64,000 nucleotides of DNA from positions 40,650-104,649 of the forward strand of contig NZ_JBQJIK010000017.1 in the NCBI RefSeq assembly GCF_052078665.1. Direction: 5' to 3'. The position numbers and the translations under genes were made by a program. This document shows positions 10,576 to 19,348 of the stretch, piece after piece (the first letter of the stretch is position 1; each line of letters opens with the position of its first letter). The notes below the pieces were generated by a model, which searched no databases, had not been told where the DNA came from, and saw only the letters and a list, made by a program, of their open reading frames with translations. This stretch comes from Inquilinus sp052078665 (GTDB lineage: Bacteria > Pseudomonadota > Alphaproteobacteria > DSM-16000 > Inquilinaceae).

Positions 10576-10764
10576 TCAGGCGGTCGCCGTCGTCTCGGTG
10601 ACGACCTCACGGCCGTGATAGTGGCCGCAGGCGTCGCAGACATGGTGCGGACGGGCCAGCTCACCACAATTGGCGCATTCGACATAGGAGGCGCCGGCCA
10701 GAGCGTGGTGCGAACGCCGCATGTCGCGCCGCGACTTCGACGTCTTCTTCTTCGGAACAGCCAT
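10576..10764 (-). CDS. rpmF: 50S ribosomal protein L32
   Basis: 62-aa ribosomal protein beginning MAVPKKKTSKSRRDMRRSHH, the L32 signature. It carries two cysteine pairs (CANC and CDAC) that can form a zinc knuckle, so this is the zinc-binding form. It lies between yceD and plsX, its usual place. The leader contains a hairpin followed by U residues only 20 bp before the start codon. Confidence 0.96.
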   Translation of the reverse strand: MAVPKKKTSKSRRDMRRSHHALAGASYVECANCGELARPHHVCDACGHYHGREVVTETTATA

Positions 10765-10784
10765 TTGCTTGAACTCTCGATACG

Positions 10785-10810
10785 AAAAGGCGGCACCAGG
10801 GGGGCCGCCT
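10785..10810 (-). terminator. terminator/attenuator-like hairpin between yceD and rpmF
   Basis: On the minus strand AGGCGGC (10810-10804), a 9-nt loop and GCCGCCT (10794-10788) are followed by TTTCG. A second 8-bp stem (GGGCAAGG at 10845-10852 with CCTTGCCC at 10863-10870) lies just after the yceD stop. Together they could reduce read-through into rpmF; no function has been shown. Confidence 0.45.
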
Positions 10811-10871
10811 CGGACGGGCGTTACTTAATGGAAAAGGGGCTACGGGGCAAGGAAAAGCGATCCCTTGCCCA

Positions 10872-11420
10872 TCACTGGCCTGCCTTGTCGCCGCCGCCGC
10901 CCTTGAGCACGGCGAAGGGGCGGCGCGTCTCCGTCTCGCCCTGCGGCGGCTCGGCCGCGGGCTCCGGCGCGTCGGGCGCGCGCGGATAGGGGTCGGGCGC
11001 GCGCGGATAGGGGTCGAGGGCGAGCGACAGGTGCTGCGCCGCCAGCTCGCCGAGATCGATGCGGCCGTCGGCCAGCGGCTCGACCTCCGCCGCCAGCGGG
11101 TCGACCTCGATCTCCGCCTCGTCCCGCCCCGCCGCCTGGGCGAAGACCGCCTCGATCTCGTCCTCGACCGCGGCGGGCACGGGGTCCAGCGTCACCACGC
11201 AGCGCTGCACCACCGCGGCGGTCAGCGTGCCGGTCACCACCACGGTGTCGCCGCGACCGGGCGTCAGGGTGAGTCGGGCCTTGAGCTGGTCCAGCGCCAG
11301 CAGGTCGAAGCGGCGGGCGAGCGCGGCGCGCTCGGCCTCGTCGGCCTCGATGGCGATGGTGCGGCCGCCGCGCGGCAGGGTGTTGACGCCGACCACGCGG
11401 CTGAATTCGGGGGTCGTCAT
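10872..11420 (-). CDS. YceD family protein (DUF177)
   Basis: 182-aa soluble protein of the YceD/DUF177 family, the bacterial counterpart of a plastid 23S rRNA accumulation factor and genetically linked to rpmF. The core includes GDTVVVTGTLTAAVVQRCVVTLDPV, where a single Cys lies in the position of the family motif, and an acidic stretch DEAEIEVDPLAAEVEPL. The tail contains a perfect duplication of seven residues (DPYPRAP twice). The start overlaps the stop of the upstream chaperone gene as TGATG. Confidence 0.85.
   Translation of the reverse strand: MTTPEFSRVVGVNTLPRGGRTIAIEADEAERAALARRFDLLALDQLKARLTLTPGRGDTVVVTGTLTAAVVQRCVVTLDPVPAAVEDEIEAVFAQAAGRDEAEIEVDPLAAEVEPLADGRIDLGELAAQHLSLALDPYPRAPDPYPRAPDAPEPAAEPPQGETETRRPFAVLKGGGGDKAGQ
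10974..11015. repeat. 21-bp perfect tandem duplication inside yceD
   Basis: Two identical 21-bp units, 10974-10994 and 10995-11015, lie in frame in the yceD 3' region and encode the heptad DPYPRAP twice. The length is a multiple of three, so the frame is preserved. It falls in a low-complexity tail and probably arose by replication slippage. Confidence 0.85.
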
Positions 11421-11971
11421 CAGGCTGCCTCCATCATCCCGGGCGCCGGGCCGAACCGGACCTCGCCGGCCAGGAACGCCGCCACCGGCTGCGCCGCCAG
11501 GCCGGCCACCTCGCGGCGCAGATAGGCGGCAACCGCCCTCACCTGCCCCGGCTCGGGCTCGATCGTGCCGTAGAGGTTGCGCCGCAGCGCCGCCTCCAGC
11601 TCCTGCGGATCAGGGGTGGCCAAGCCATGGTCATAGGCGACGACGCGGCCATAGAAGCCGCGCCCCATCGCCTTCACCTTCTTGCCGATGCTGAAATCGG
11701 TGACGCCGATCTCACGCAGGCTGAGGTCCATGTCGCTGACCATGTGGTCGAACAGGGCCTGGGCGAAGTCGGGCGCCGGCGGCGCCTCGCGCTTCAGCCG
11801 GTGCAGCACCAGGAAGGCGTGCAGGGCCAGCGCCTCGAACCGGCCGTCCAGCGTGTCCGGCACGCCGCAGGCGGTGTAGAAGGCGGGGCTGCGCGCCTGC
11901 TCGACCAGCTTGACGTAGAGCTCGGCGGCGACGCGTTCGCGGCGGTGGCGGGTGAACAGCTTGGACAGCAC
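11420..11971 (-). CDS. ubiquinol-cytochrome c chaperone family protein
   Basis: 183-aa relative of yeast Cbp3/UQCC1, assembly factors for cytochrome b of complex III. The family core is visible: YVKLVEQARSPAFYTACGVPDTLDGRFE, LHAFLVLHRLK, and SLREIGVTDFSIGKKVKAMGRGFYGR. The apparent start is GTG at 11969-11971 with no clear Shine-Dalgarno, so the N-terminus is less certain than the body. It is divergent from bamE and coupled to yceD. Its role in bc1 assembly is by family. Confidence 0.86.
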   Translation of the reverse strand: MLSKLFTRHRRERVAAELYVKLVEQARSPAFYTACGVPDTLDGRFEALALHAFLVLHRLKREAPPAPDFAQALFDHMVSDMDLSLREIGVTDFSIGKKVKAMGRGFYGRVVAYDHGLATPDPQELEAALRRNLYGTIEPEPGQVRAVAAYLRREVAGLAAQPVAAFLAGEVRFGPAPGMMEAA

Positions 11972-12080
11972 GGGATCGATCGGTTTTGCGCAAAGGACGG
12001 CGATATTGGTCGAACTCGACGTGGTGTGCTAGAGGGAAGCCTTCAATTGGGAGCCCTCCGGGGCGCGGAGACATGAGGCG

Positions 12081-12611
12081 ATGACGGAAAGAGCAAGGGT
12101 CGTCCGGACCATGGCGGCCGGCCTGCTCGTGGCGGCGGCGCTGACGGCCTGCACGCCCCGGGTGGCGACGCGCGGCAACCTCGTCGAGGATTACCGGCTC
12201 GAGCAGGTCCACACCGGCACCAGCACCAAGGCGGATGTGGCGACGATCCTGGGGACCCCTACCACGGTGTCTACCTTCGACGACAACACCTGGTACTACA
12301 TCGGCCAGCGGGTCGAGACGGTGGCCTTCTTCGCCCCCGAAGTGACCAAGCGCCGGGTTCTGCGCATGCAGTTCGACCCGACCACAAGCACGCTGACCGA
12401 ACTGAAGGAGCTGAACCTGGACGATGGCGAGCAGGTGGCGCTGGTGTCGCGGGAGACGCCGACGCTGGGCCGCCGCATCGGCATCCTGGAGCAGTTCCTG
12501 GGCAATATCGGCCGGTTCAACAGCGACGGCAGCGGCACCGCCACCGCCGCCCGGGGCCGCCCGGTCGGGGCCGGCGGCACCGCCAGCTCGGTCGCCGGCG
12601 GCAACTACTAG
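12081..12611 (+). CDS. bamE: outer membrane protein assembly factor BamE-like lipoprotein
   Basis: 176-aa lipoprotein of the SmpA/OmlA/BamE family, expected on the periplasmic face of the outer membrane as part of the BAM complex. The signal peptide ends in a lipobox (ALTAC, acylated Cys near residue 25). The BamE fold follows: a G-T-S-T-K-A-D-V-A-T-I-L-G-T-P-T motif, then DNTWYYIGQR and a strand with KRRVLRMQFD. The C-terminal 40 residues are Gly/Ala-rich and probably disordered. A strong bidirectional terminator follows. Confidence 0.9.
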   Translation: MTERARVVRTMAAGLLVAAALTACTPRVATRGNLVEDYRLEQVHTGTSTKADVATILGTPTTVSTFDDNTWYYIGQRVETVAFFAPEVTKRRVLRMQFDPTTSTLTELKELNLDDGEQVALVSRETPTLGRRIGILEQFLGNIGRFNSDGSGTATAARGRPVGAGGTASSVAGGNY

Positions 12612-12629
12612 CCGCCAGCCGAGGGCATG

Positions 12630-12663
12630 AAAAAACCCCGGCGCCGACGGCGCCGGGGTTTTT
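12630..12663. terminator. bidirectional rho-independent terminator (bamE / hppA)
   Basis: A run of six A (12630-12635), the stem CCCCGGCGCC (12636-12645), a 3-nt loop, GGCGCCGGGG (12649-12658) and five T (12659-12663). Because A and T runs flank a perfect 10-bp GC stem, it works in both directions and separates convergent bamE and hppA. Confidence 0.93.
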
Positions 12664-12679
12664 GTCATGAGCGCGGCGA

Positions 12680-14794
12680 TCAGTGGGCGAGGATCGCCAG
12701 CAGCAGCAGGGCCACGATGTTGGTGATCTTGATCATCGGGTTGACCGCCGGGCCGGCGGTGTCCTTGTAGGGGTCGCCGACGGTGTCGCCGGTGACAGCC
12801 GCCTTGTGCGCGTCCGACCCCTTGCCGCCGTGATTGCCCTCCTCGATGTACTTCTTGGCATTGTCCCAGGCGCCGCCGCCCGAGGTCATCGAGATGGCGA
12901 CGAACAGCCCGGTCACGATGACGCCGAGCAGCATCGCCCCGAGCGCCGAGAAGGCGGCGGAGCGGCCGGCGATCACCTCGATCACGAAGTACAGCACGAT
13001 CGGCGCCAGCACCGGCAGCAGCGACGGCACGATCATCTCGCGGATCGCCGCCTTGGTCAGCATGTCGACCGCGCGCTTGTAGTCCGGCCGGCTGGTGCCG
13101 GCCATGATGCCGGGATCCTCGCGGAACTGGCGGCGCACCTCCTCCACCACCGATCCGGCGGCGCGGCCGACCGCGGTCATGCCCATTGCACCGAACAGAT
13201 AGGGCAGCAGGCCGCCGAGCAGCAGCCCGACGACGACATAGGGGTTGGCCAGGGAGAAATCGAGCGTCAGGCCCTGGAAGTAAGGGTGTTCGCCCGGGTT
13301 GGAGATGAAGAAATTCAGGTCCGAGGTGTAGGCCGAGAACAGCACCAGCGCACCGAGGCCGGCGGAGCCGATGGCATAGCCCTTGGTCACCGCCTTGGTG
13401 GTGTTGCCGACCGCGTCGAGCGCATCGGTGGTGACCCGGACCTCCGCCGGCAGGTCGGCCATCTCGGCGATGCCGCCGGCATTGTCGGTGACCGGGCCGT
13501 AGGCGTCGAGCGCCACGACCATGCCGGCCAGCGCCAGCATGCTGGTGACCGCGATGGCGATGCCGAACAGGCCGGCCAGCAGGTAGGTGACGATGATGGC
13601 GACGCAGATGATCAGCGCCGGGATCGCGGTCGATTCCATCGAGATCGCGAGGCCCTGGATCACATTGGTGCCGTGGCCGGTGGTCGAGGCCTGGGCGACC
13701 GACTGCACCGGCCGGAAGTTCGTGCCGGTGTAGTACTCGGTGACCCAGATCAAGAGGCCGGTGACGACCAGGCCGCTGACCCCGCACAGGAACAGCGACA
13801 GGCCGCTGAAGCTGCCGCCGCCGACGGTGTAGCTGCCGCCGAAGCCGATCACCACCCAGGTGACCAGGAGGATGCCGACCAGCGACAGCACGGCCGAGAC
13901 CACGAAGCCGCGGTACAGCGCCCCCATGATGTTGTTCGAAGGCCCGAGCTTGACGAAGAAGGTGCCGGCGATCGAGGCCGGGATGCAGATGCCGCCGATC
14001 GCGAGCGGATAGACCATCATCCACGACATCACGCTGCCGAGCTGGGCGAAGAAGATCGAGGCCAGCACCATGGTGGCGACGGTGGTCACGGCATAGGTCT
14101 CGAACAGGTCGGCGGCCATGCCGGCGCAGTCGCCGACATTGTCGCCGACATTGTCGGCGATCACGGCGGGGTTGCGCGGGTCGTCCTCGGGGATGCCGGC
14201 TTCGACCTTGCCGACCAGGTCGGCGCCGACATCGGCGCCCTTGGTGAAGATGCCGCCGCCGAGGCGGGCGAAGATCGAGATCAGCGAGGCGCCGAAGCCG
14301 AGCGCCACCAGCGGATCGATCAGGCCGCGGCCGCTGGCGCCGGAGGCGAGCAGGATCGAGTAGTAGCCGGCGACCGCGATCAGGGCCAGGCCGGCCACCA
14401 GCATGCCGGTGACGGCGCCGGAGCGGAAGGCGATGGCAAGGCCGGCGGCCAGGCCCTGGCGGGACGCCTCGGCGGTGCGGACATTGGCGCGCACCGAGAT
14501 GTTCATGCCGATGTAGCCGGCGGCACCCGACAGGACCGCGCCGATGATGAAGCCGATGCCGACCGAGATGCCGAGAAGCAGCGAGACGATGATGGCGATG
14601 ACCACGCCGACCACGCCGATGGTGAGATACTGCCGGTTCAGATAGGCGCCGGCGCCTTCCTGAATCGCGGCGGCGATAGCCTGCATTCGGGCATCGCCCG
14701 GACTGGCCGACAACACGCTCCGTGAAGCCCACACGCCATAGGCTAACGCGCCGAGGCCGCAGGCCAGCACGAAGACAAGGACCGCTGACATCAT
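12680..14794 (-). CDS. hppA: K+-independent proton-translocating pyrophosphatase
   Basis: Integral membrane pump of 704 aa (about 16 helices) that couples PPi hydrolysis to H+ export. Substrate-binding motifs are GADVGADLVGKVE, DNVGDNVGD and the C-terminal GDTVGDPYKDTAGPA. The stretch GNTTKAVTKGYAIGSAGLGALVL has Lys where K+-dependent enzymes have Ala, and this marks the K+-independent class. Two ATGs open the frame; GAGGGA lies about 10 nt before the first. A CCGGCC/GGCCGG hairpin sits in its leader at 14828-14846. Confidence 0.96.
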   Translation of the reverse strand: MMSAVLVFVLACGLGALAYGVWASRSVLSASPGDARMQAIAAAIQEGAGAYLNRQYLTIGVVGVVIAIIVSLLLGISVGIGFIIGAVLSGAAGYIGMNISVRANVRTAEASRQGLAAGLAIAFRSGAVTGMLVAGLALIAVAGYYSILLASGASGRGLIDPLVALGFGASLISIFARLGGGIFTKGADVGADLVGKVEAGIPEDDPRNPAVIADNVGDNVGDCAGMAADLFETYAVTTVATMVLASIFFAQLGSVMSWMMVYPLAIGGICIPASIAGTFFVKLGPSNNIMGALYRGFVVSAVLSLVGILLVTWVVIGFGGSYTVGGGSFSGLSLFLCGVSGLVVTGLLIWVTEYYTGTNFRPVQSVAQASTTGHGTNVIQGLAISMESTAIPALIICVAIIVTYLLAGLFGIAIAVTSMLALAGMVVALDAYGPVTDNAGGIAEMADLPAEVRVTTDALDAVGNTTKAVTKGYAIGSAGLGALVLFSAYTSDLNFFISNPGEHPYFQGLTLDFSLANPYVVVGLLLGGLLPYLFGAMGMTAVGRAAGSVVEEVRRQFREDPGIMAGTSRPDYKRAVDMLTKAAIREMIVPSLLPVLAPIVLYFVIEVIAGRSAAFSALGAMLLGVIVTGLFVAISMTSGGGAWDNAKKYIEEGNHGGKGSDAHKAAVTGDTVGDPYKDTAGPAVNPMIKITNIVALLLLAILAH

Positions 14795-14988
14795 TTTCTT
14801 GAGTCCCTCGCCCCTGTTGATGACGCACCGGCCCGCTTCAGGCCGGCTCCGCTTCTTTTGCGCGCAAACGATGCCAGAGCAGGAAGGTCAGGGCAATCAG
14901 CGTGAAATTTCTTTGCTTTGTGGCACTGGAGAGGGCTTGCAAGGCAGCGATTCGGGCCGTTTGAGGGCGTTTTGAAGCGGCGCCGCGC

Positions 14989-15963
14989 TCAGAAATGCCG
15001 CCAGCCGGTCAGCGACTCGACAGGGCTGCCCTGCGGGTCGAGCAAACGCGCCCCCTGCCCCGCCGCGACCCGGCCGATCCGCGTCACCGGCGTGCTCGCC
15101 CCCGCGGCCGCCGCCTCGATCGCGGCGCGGGCCGAGACCGGGGCGCTGAACAGCAGCTCGTAATCCTCGCCGCCGCCCCAGGCCACGTCCTGCAGGGCCG
15201 GGTCGAGGGCGATGGCGGCGCGGGCGGCGTCGGACAGCGGCAGCCGCGTCAGCTCGACCTCCGCCGCCGTGCCGGAGGCGTCGCAGAGATGCGGCAGATC
15301 GCCGGGCAGCCCGTCCGACACATCCATCGCCGCATGGGCCAGCCCGACCAGGGCGCGGCCGAGCGCCATCCGCGGCTCCGGCACGCGGTGGCGCTGCGCC
15401 AACGCCGCGGCGGCGTCGGGCGCCAGGCCGGGCAGCCGGCCGAGGATCACGCGCAAACCCAGCGCCGCGTCGCCCAGCGTGCCGCTGACATAGAGGTCGT
15501 CGCCGGGCCGGGCGCCGGAGCGGCGCAGCATCGCGCCCTGCGGCACCGTGCCGAAGGCGGTGACCGACAGCACCGCGGTCCCCGGGGTCCGCACCGAATC
15601 ACCGCCGAGCAGGCCGATGCCATACAGCGCCTGGTCGGCCGCCAGCCCTTCGACGAAGCGTTCGATCCAGCTCTCGTCCGGCTGCACCGGCAGCGCCAGG
15701 GTCAAGGTATAGGCGAGAGGCGCCGCGCCCTTGGCCGCCAGGTCCGACAGGTTGGAGCGCACCAGCTTCTGCGCCACCCGCATCGGATCCTCGTCCGGCA
15801 GGTAGTGGACGGTCTCGACCATGGCGTCGGTGGTGACCACGAGGTCGCGGCCCTCGCCGGGGTCGAGCAGCGCCGCATCGTCGGCCAGGCCGAGCGCGCC
15901 GGGCGTGTTGCGGGCCAGCGGCCGGAAGTAGCGGTCGATGCGCTCGAACTCGCCGAGGCCCAT
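14989..15963 (-). CDS. thiL: thiamine-monophosphate kinase
   Basis: Phosphorylates thiamine monophosphate to the active cofactor thiamine diphosphate; 324 aa, AIR synthase-related fold. The metal-binding N-terminus GLADDAALL, TTDAMVETVHY, then KLVRSNLSDLAAKGA and GGDSVRTPG are typical, and MDVSDGLPGDLPHLC lies in the second half. It follows nusB by 14 bp, an order common in proteobacteria (ribH-nusB-thiL). Confidence 0.95.
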   Translation of the reverse strand: MGLGEFERIDRYFRPLARNTPGALGLADDAALLDPGEGRDLVVTTDAMVETVHYLPDEDPMRVAQKLVRSNLSDLAAKGAAPLAYTLTLALPVQPDESWIERFVEGLAADQALYGIGLLGGDSVRTPGTAVLSVTAFGTVPQGAMLRRSGARPGDDLYVSGTLGDAALGLRVILGRLPGLAPDAAAALAQRHRVPEPRMALGRALVGLAHAAMDVSDGLPGDLPHLCDASGTAAEVELTRLPLSDAARAAIALDPALQDVAWGGGEDYELLFSAPVSARAAIEAAAAGASTPVTRIGRVAAGQGARLLDPQGSPVESLTGWRHF

Positions 15964-15977
15964 GGCGGCTCCTGCGG

Positions 15978-16469
15978 TCAGCCGGCTCGGGGCTCGCCGC
16001 CCCTGGATTCATGGGGCCGCTGCTCGCGGGCGATGCGGTCGAGCACCGCATTCACCATCGCCGGCTCCTTGCCGCCGAAGAAGGCGCGGGTGACGTTGAC
16101 ATATTCCGAGATCACGATCGGCGCCGGCACGTGCAGATTGGCCAGCAGTTCCCAGGCCCCGGCCCGCATCACGCAGCGCAGCAGCAGGTCGAGCCGGGCC
16201 AGCGAGAACTGGCTGTCGAGCGCGCCGGACACCAGGGCGTCGACCTCCTCGCTGCGCACCCGGGTGCCGCGCACGATGTCGCCGAACAGCGGCGCGTCGG
16301 GCTCGACCATCGCCTCGCCCTCGACCGGCTCGCCGAAGCGGTGATGGACGAACTCGGCGATCACCTTGTCGAGCGGCGTGCCCGACTGCTCGAGCTGGTA
16401 CAGCGCCTGGACGGCGGCGAGGCGCGCGGCGCCGCGGCGGGCCTTGGCGGAGGGTTTTGGAGTCGCCAT
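15978..16469 (-). CDS. nusB: transcription antitermination protein NusB
   Basis: 163-aa RNA-binding antitermination factor that acts with NusE (S10) on rRNA operons. The helical core is recognisable: RRGAARLAAVQALYQLEQSG at the N-terminus, LDLLLRCVMRAGAWELL in the middle and VISEYVNVTRAFFGGKEPAMVNAVLDRIAR at the end. The start lies 3 bp after the ribH stop, so it is translated with the riboflavin genes. Confidence 0.94.
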   Translation of the reverse strand: MATPKPSAKARRGAARLAAVQALYQLEQSGTPLDKVIAEFVHHRFGEPVEGEAMVEPDAPLFGDIVRGTRVRSEEVDALVSGALDSQFSLARLDLLLRCVMRAGAWELLANLHVPAPIVISEYVNVTRAFFGGKEPAMVNAVLDRIAREQRPHESRGGEPRAG

Positions 16470-16472
16470 CGG

Positions 16473-16955
16473 TCAGGCCGTGAGTTGCTTGAAATGCCGC
16501 TTGAGCTCGATCATCGCCAGGGCGGCCCGGGCGGCGCCGCCGCCCTTGTCCATCTCCGCGACCCTGGCGCGGGCCCAGGCCTGGGCCTCGGTCTCCACGG
16601 TCAGGATGCCGTTGCCGATGGCTAGGCCGTGGCGCAGGGCGAGGTCCTGCAGGCCGCGGGCGCTCTCGTTGCACACCGTGTCGTAATGCGAGGTCTCGCC
16701 GCGGATGACGCAGCCGAGCGCGACATAGCCGTCGAAGCGGCGGGCCGAGGTCGAGGCGATCTGCACCGCGGCCGGGATCTCCAGCGCCCCCGGAACGACG
16801 GCGCGCTCAAAGGTGGCGCCGATCTGCTCCAGCACCGCGACGGCGCCGCGCGCCAGCTCGTCGGTGATGTCCTCGTAGAAGCGGGCCTCGACGATCAGGA
16901 TGTGCGGCGCTGGCCCCGTGAAGGACACCGGCCGCGTCTCGGTCTTGGCGACCAT
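16473..16955 (-). CDS. ribH: 6,7-dimethyl-8-ribityllumazine synthase
   Basis: Penultimate enzyme of riboflavin synthesis, 160 aa. Key blocks are VPGALEIPAAVQIA (substrate loop), ALGCVIRGETSHYDTVCNES with the catalytic His in the family position, and GNGILTVETEAQAWAR. It follows ribB after one base and precedes nusB. Confidence 0.95.
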   Translation of the reverse strand: MVAKTETRPVSFTGPAPHILIVEARFYEDITDELARGAVAVLEQIGATFERAVVPGALEIPAAVQIASTSARRFDGYVALGCVIRGETSHYDTVCNESARGLQDLALRHGLAIGNGILTVETEAQAWARARVAEMDKGGGAARAALAMIELKRHFKQLTA

Positions 16956-16956
16956 C

Positions 16957-18195
<1,239 letters not shown>

Positions 18196-18725
18196 GACTG
18201 CGTGTGCGGAATGATGTTGACGCCGAAGCGGCAGGTCCCCGACGGGGTGTCGGCGACCTCGTTGACGGTCAGCGAGACGCCCTCGATGGCGATCGAGCCC
18301 TTGGAGGCGATGGTGTCCGCCAGCTCGGCCGGGGCCTCGATGGTGAAGCGGACGCTGTCGCCCTCGGGCCGGCGGTCGATGATGGTGCCGACGCCGTCGA
18401 CATGGCCGTAGACCAGATGGCCGCCGATCTCGTCGCCGAGCCTGAGCGAGCGCTCGAGATTGACCTCGGTGCCGACCGCCCAGTCGCCCAGCGTGCTGCG
18501 CGACAGGGTCTCGGCCGAGGCCTCGACCGCGAAGCGGCCGGGCCCGGTCTCGATCACGGTCAGGCAGACGCCGTTATGAGCGACCGACGCGCCGATCTCG
18601 ATCGTCGCCGTGTCGAAGGCCGTCTCGATGATGTAGCGGGTGTCGCCTCGCCGCTCGATCGCCGCGACGCGCCCCACATCGGTGATGATGCCGCTGAACA
18701 TGGCGGGCACCCTATGACGAGTGCG

Positions 18726-18749
18726 GTGTGGTTTCCAGCGAAACCACAC
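18726..18749. repeat. perfect hairpin between nrdR and ribE
   Basis: GTGTGGTTTC, CAGC loop, GAAACCACAC: a perfect 10-bp stem with a 4-nt loop in the 72-bp gap between nrdR and ribE. It has no T tail, so it is not an ordinary terminator. It shares the GGTTTC/GAAACC core with the larger hairpin on the other side of nrdR. Confidence 0.7.
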
Positions 18750-18773
18750 GAAACCAGACGCAGCGGACGCCGG

Positions 18774-19232
18774 TCAGGGTCGCTCACCGCGCAGCTGCTC
18801 GACGAAGTCGCTGAACGCGCCGGGTTCCTGGAAGTCGCGGTAGACCGAGGCGTAGCGGATATAGGCGACCTTGTCGACGCCGCTCAGCGCCTTCATCACC
18901 ATTTCGCCGATCGCCTTGGACGGGATCTCGCTCTCGCCCGAACTCTCGAGCTGGCGGACCAGCGAGTTGACGATCCGCTCCAGCCGCTCGATGTCGATGT
19001 CGCGCTTGCGCAGGGCGATGCGCATCGAGCGCAGCAGCTTCTCGCGGTCGAAGGGCTCGCGCTGGCCGGCCGACTTGATCACCGTCAGCTCGCGCAGCTG
19101 GATCCGCTCGAAGGTGGTGAAGCGGGCGCCGCAGGCCGGGCAGAAGCGCCGCCGCCGGATCGCCGAATTGTCCTCCGTGGGCCGCGAATCCTTCACCTGG
19201 GTATCGTCGTGGCCGCAGAATGGACAGCGCAT
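18774..19232 (-). CDS. nrdR: transcriptional repressor NrdR
   Basis: 152-aa zinc-ribbon and ATP-cone repressor of ribonucleotide reductase genes. The N-terminal ribbon has MRCPFCGHDDTQVKDSR and CPACGARFTTFER (four Cys), followed by the ATP-cone (FDREKLLRSMRIALRKR). It lies between glyA and ribE, an order found in many alphaproteobacteria. It is flanked on both sides by hairpins with a common GGTTTC core. NrdR boxes were not seen in the window. Confidence 0.96.
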   Translation of the reverse strand: MRCPFCGHDDTQVKDSRPTEDNSAIRRRRFCPACGARFTTFERIQLRELTVIKSAGQREPFDREKLLRSMRIALRKRDIDIERLERIVNSLVRQLESSGESEIPSKAIGEMVMKALSGVDKVAYIRYASVYRDFQEPGAFSDFVEQLRGERP

Positions 19233-19247
19233 CGGTGCCCCCGGAAA

Positions 19248-19293
19248 TGGTTTCGCCCACAGCGAATGGATACCATCCGTTGTGGGCGAACCA
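19248..19293. repeat. long imperfect hairpin between glyA and nrdR
   Basis: About 21 pairs in a 46-nt dyad centred on ATA at 19270-19272: TGGTTTCGCCCACAGCGAATGG against CCATCCGTTGTGGGCGAACCA, with one bulged T, one mismatch and one G-U pair. On the minus strand it follows glyA and is trailed by ATTTCC, 16 bp before the nrdR start codon. It may be a glyA terminator, an nrdR leader structure or a dispersed palindrome. Confidence 0.7.
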
Positions 19294-19348
19294 CAATCTA
19301 TCGAGTGTCAGGCGGGACGGATTCCAATCCTGGACCGTCCCAAAGGCC

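Noticed and set aside
11712..14828. A very long minus-strand frame overlapping hppA
   Set aside because: It is the +1 or +2 shadow of hppA and adjacent genes, with Arg/Gly/His-rich content and no domain.
18702..18773. FMN riboswitch before ribE
   Set aside because: The conserved RFN core (AGGGGTGAAA, GGCAGTACCC and related blocks) is absent; only the short GTGTGGTTTC hairpin is present.
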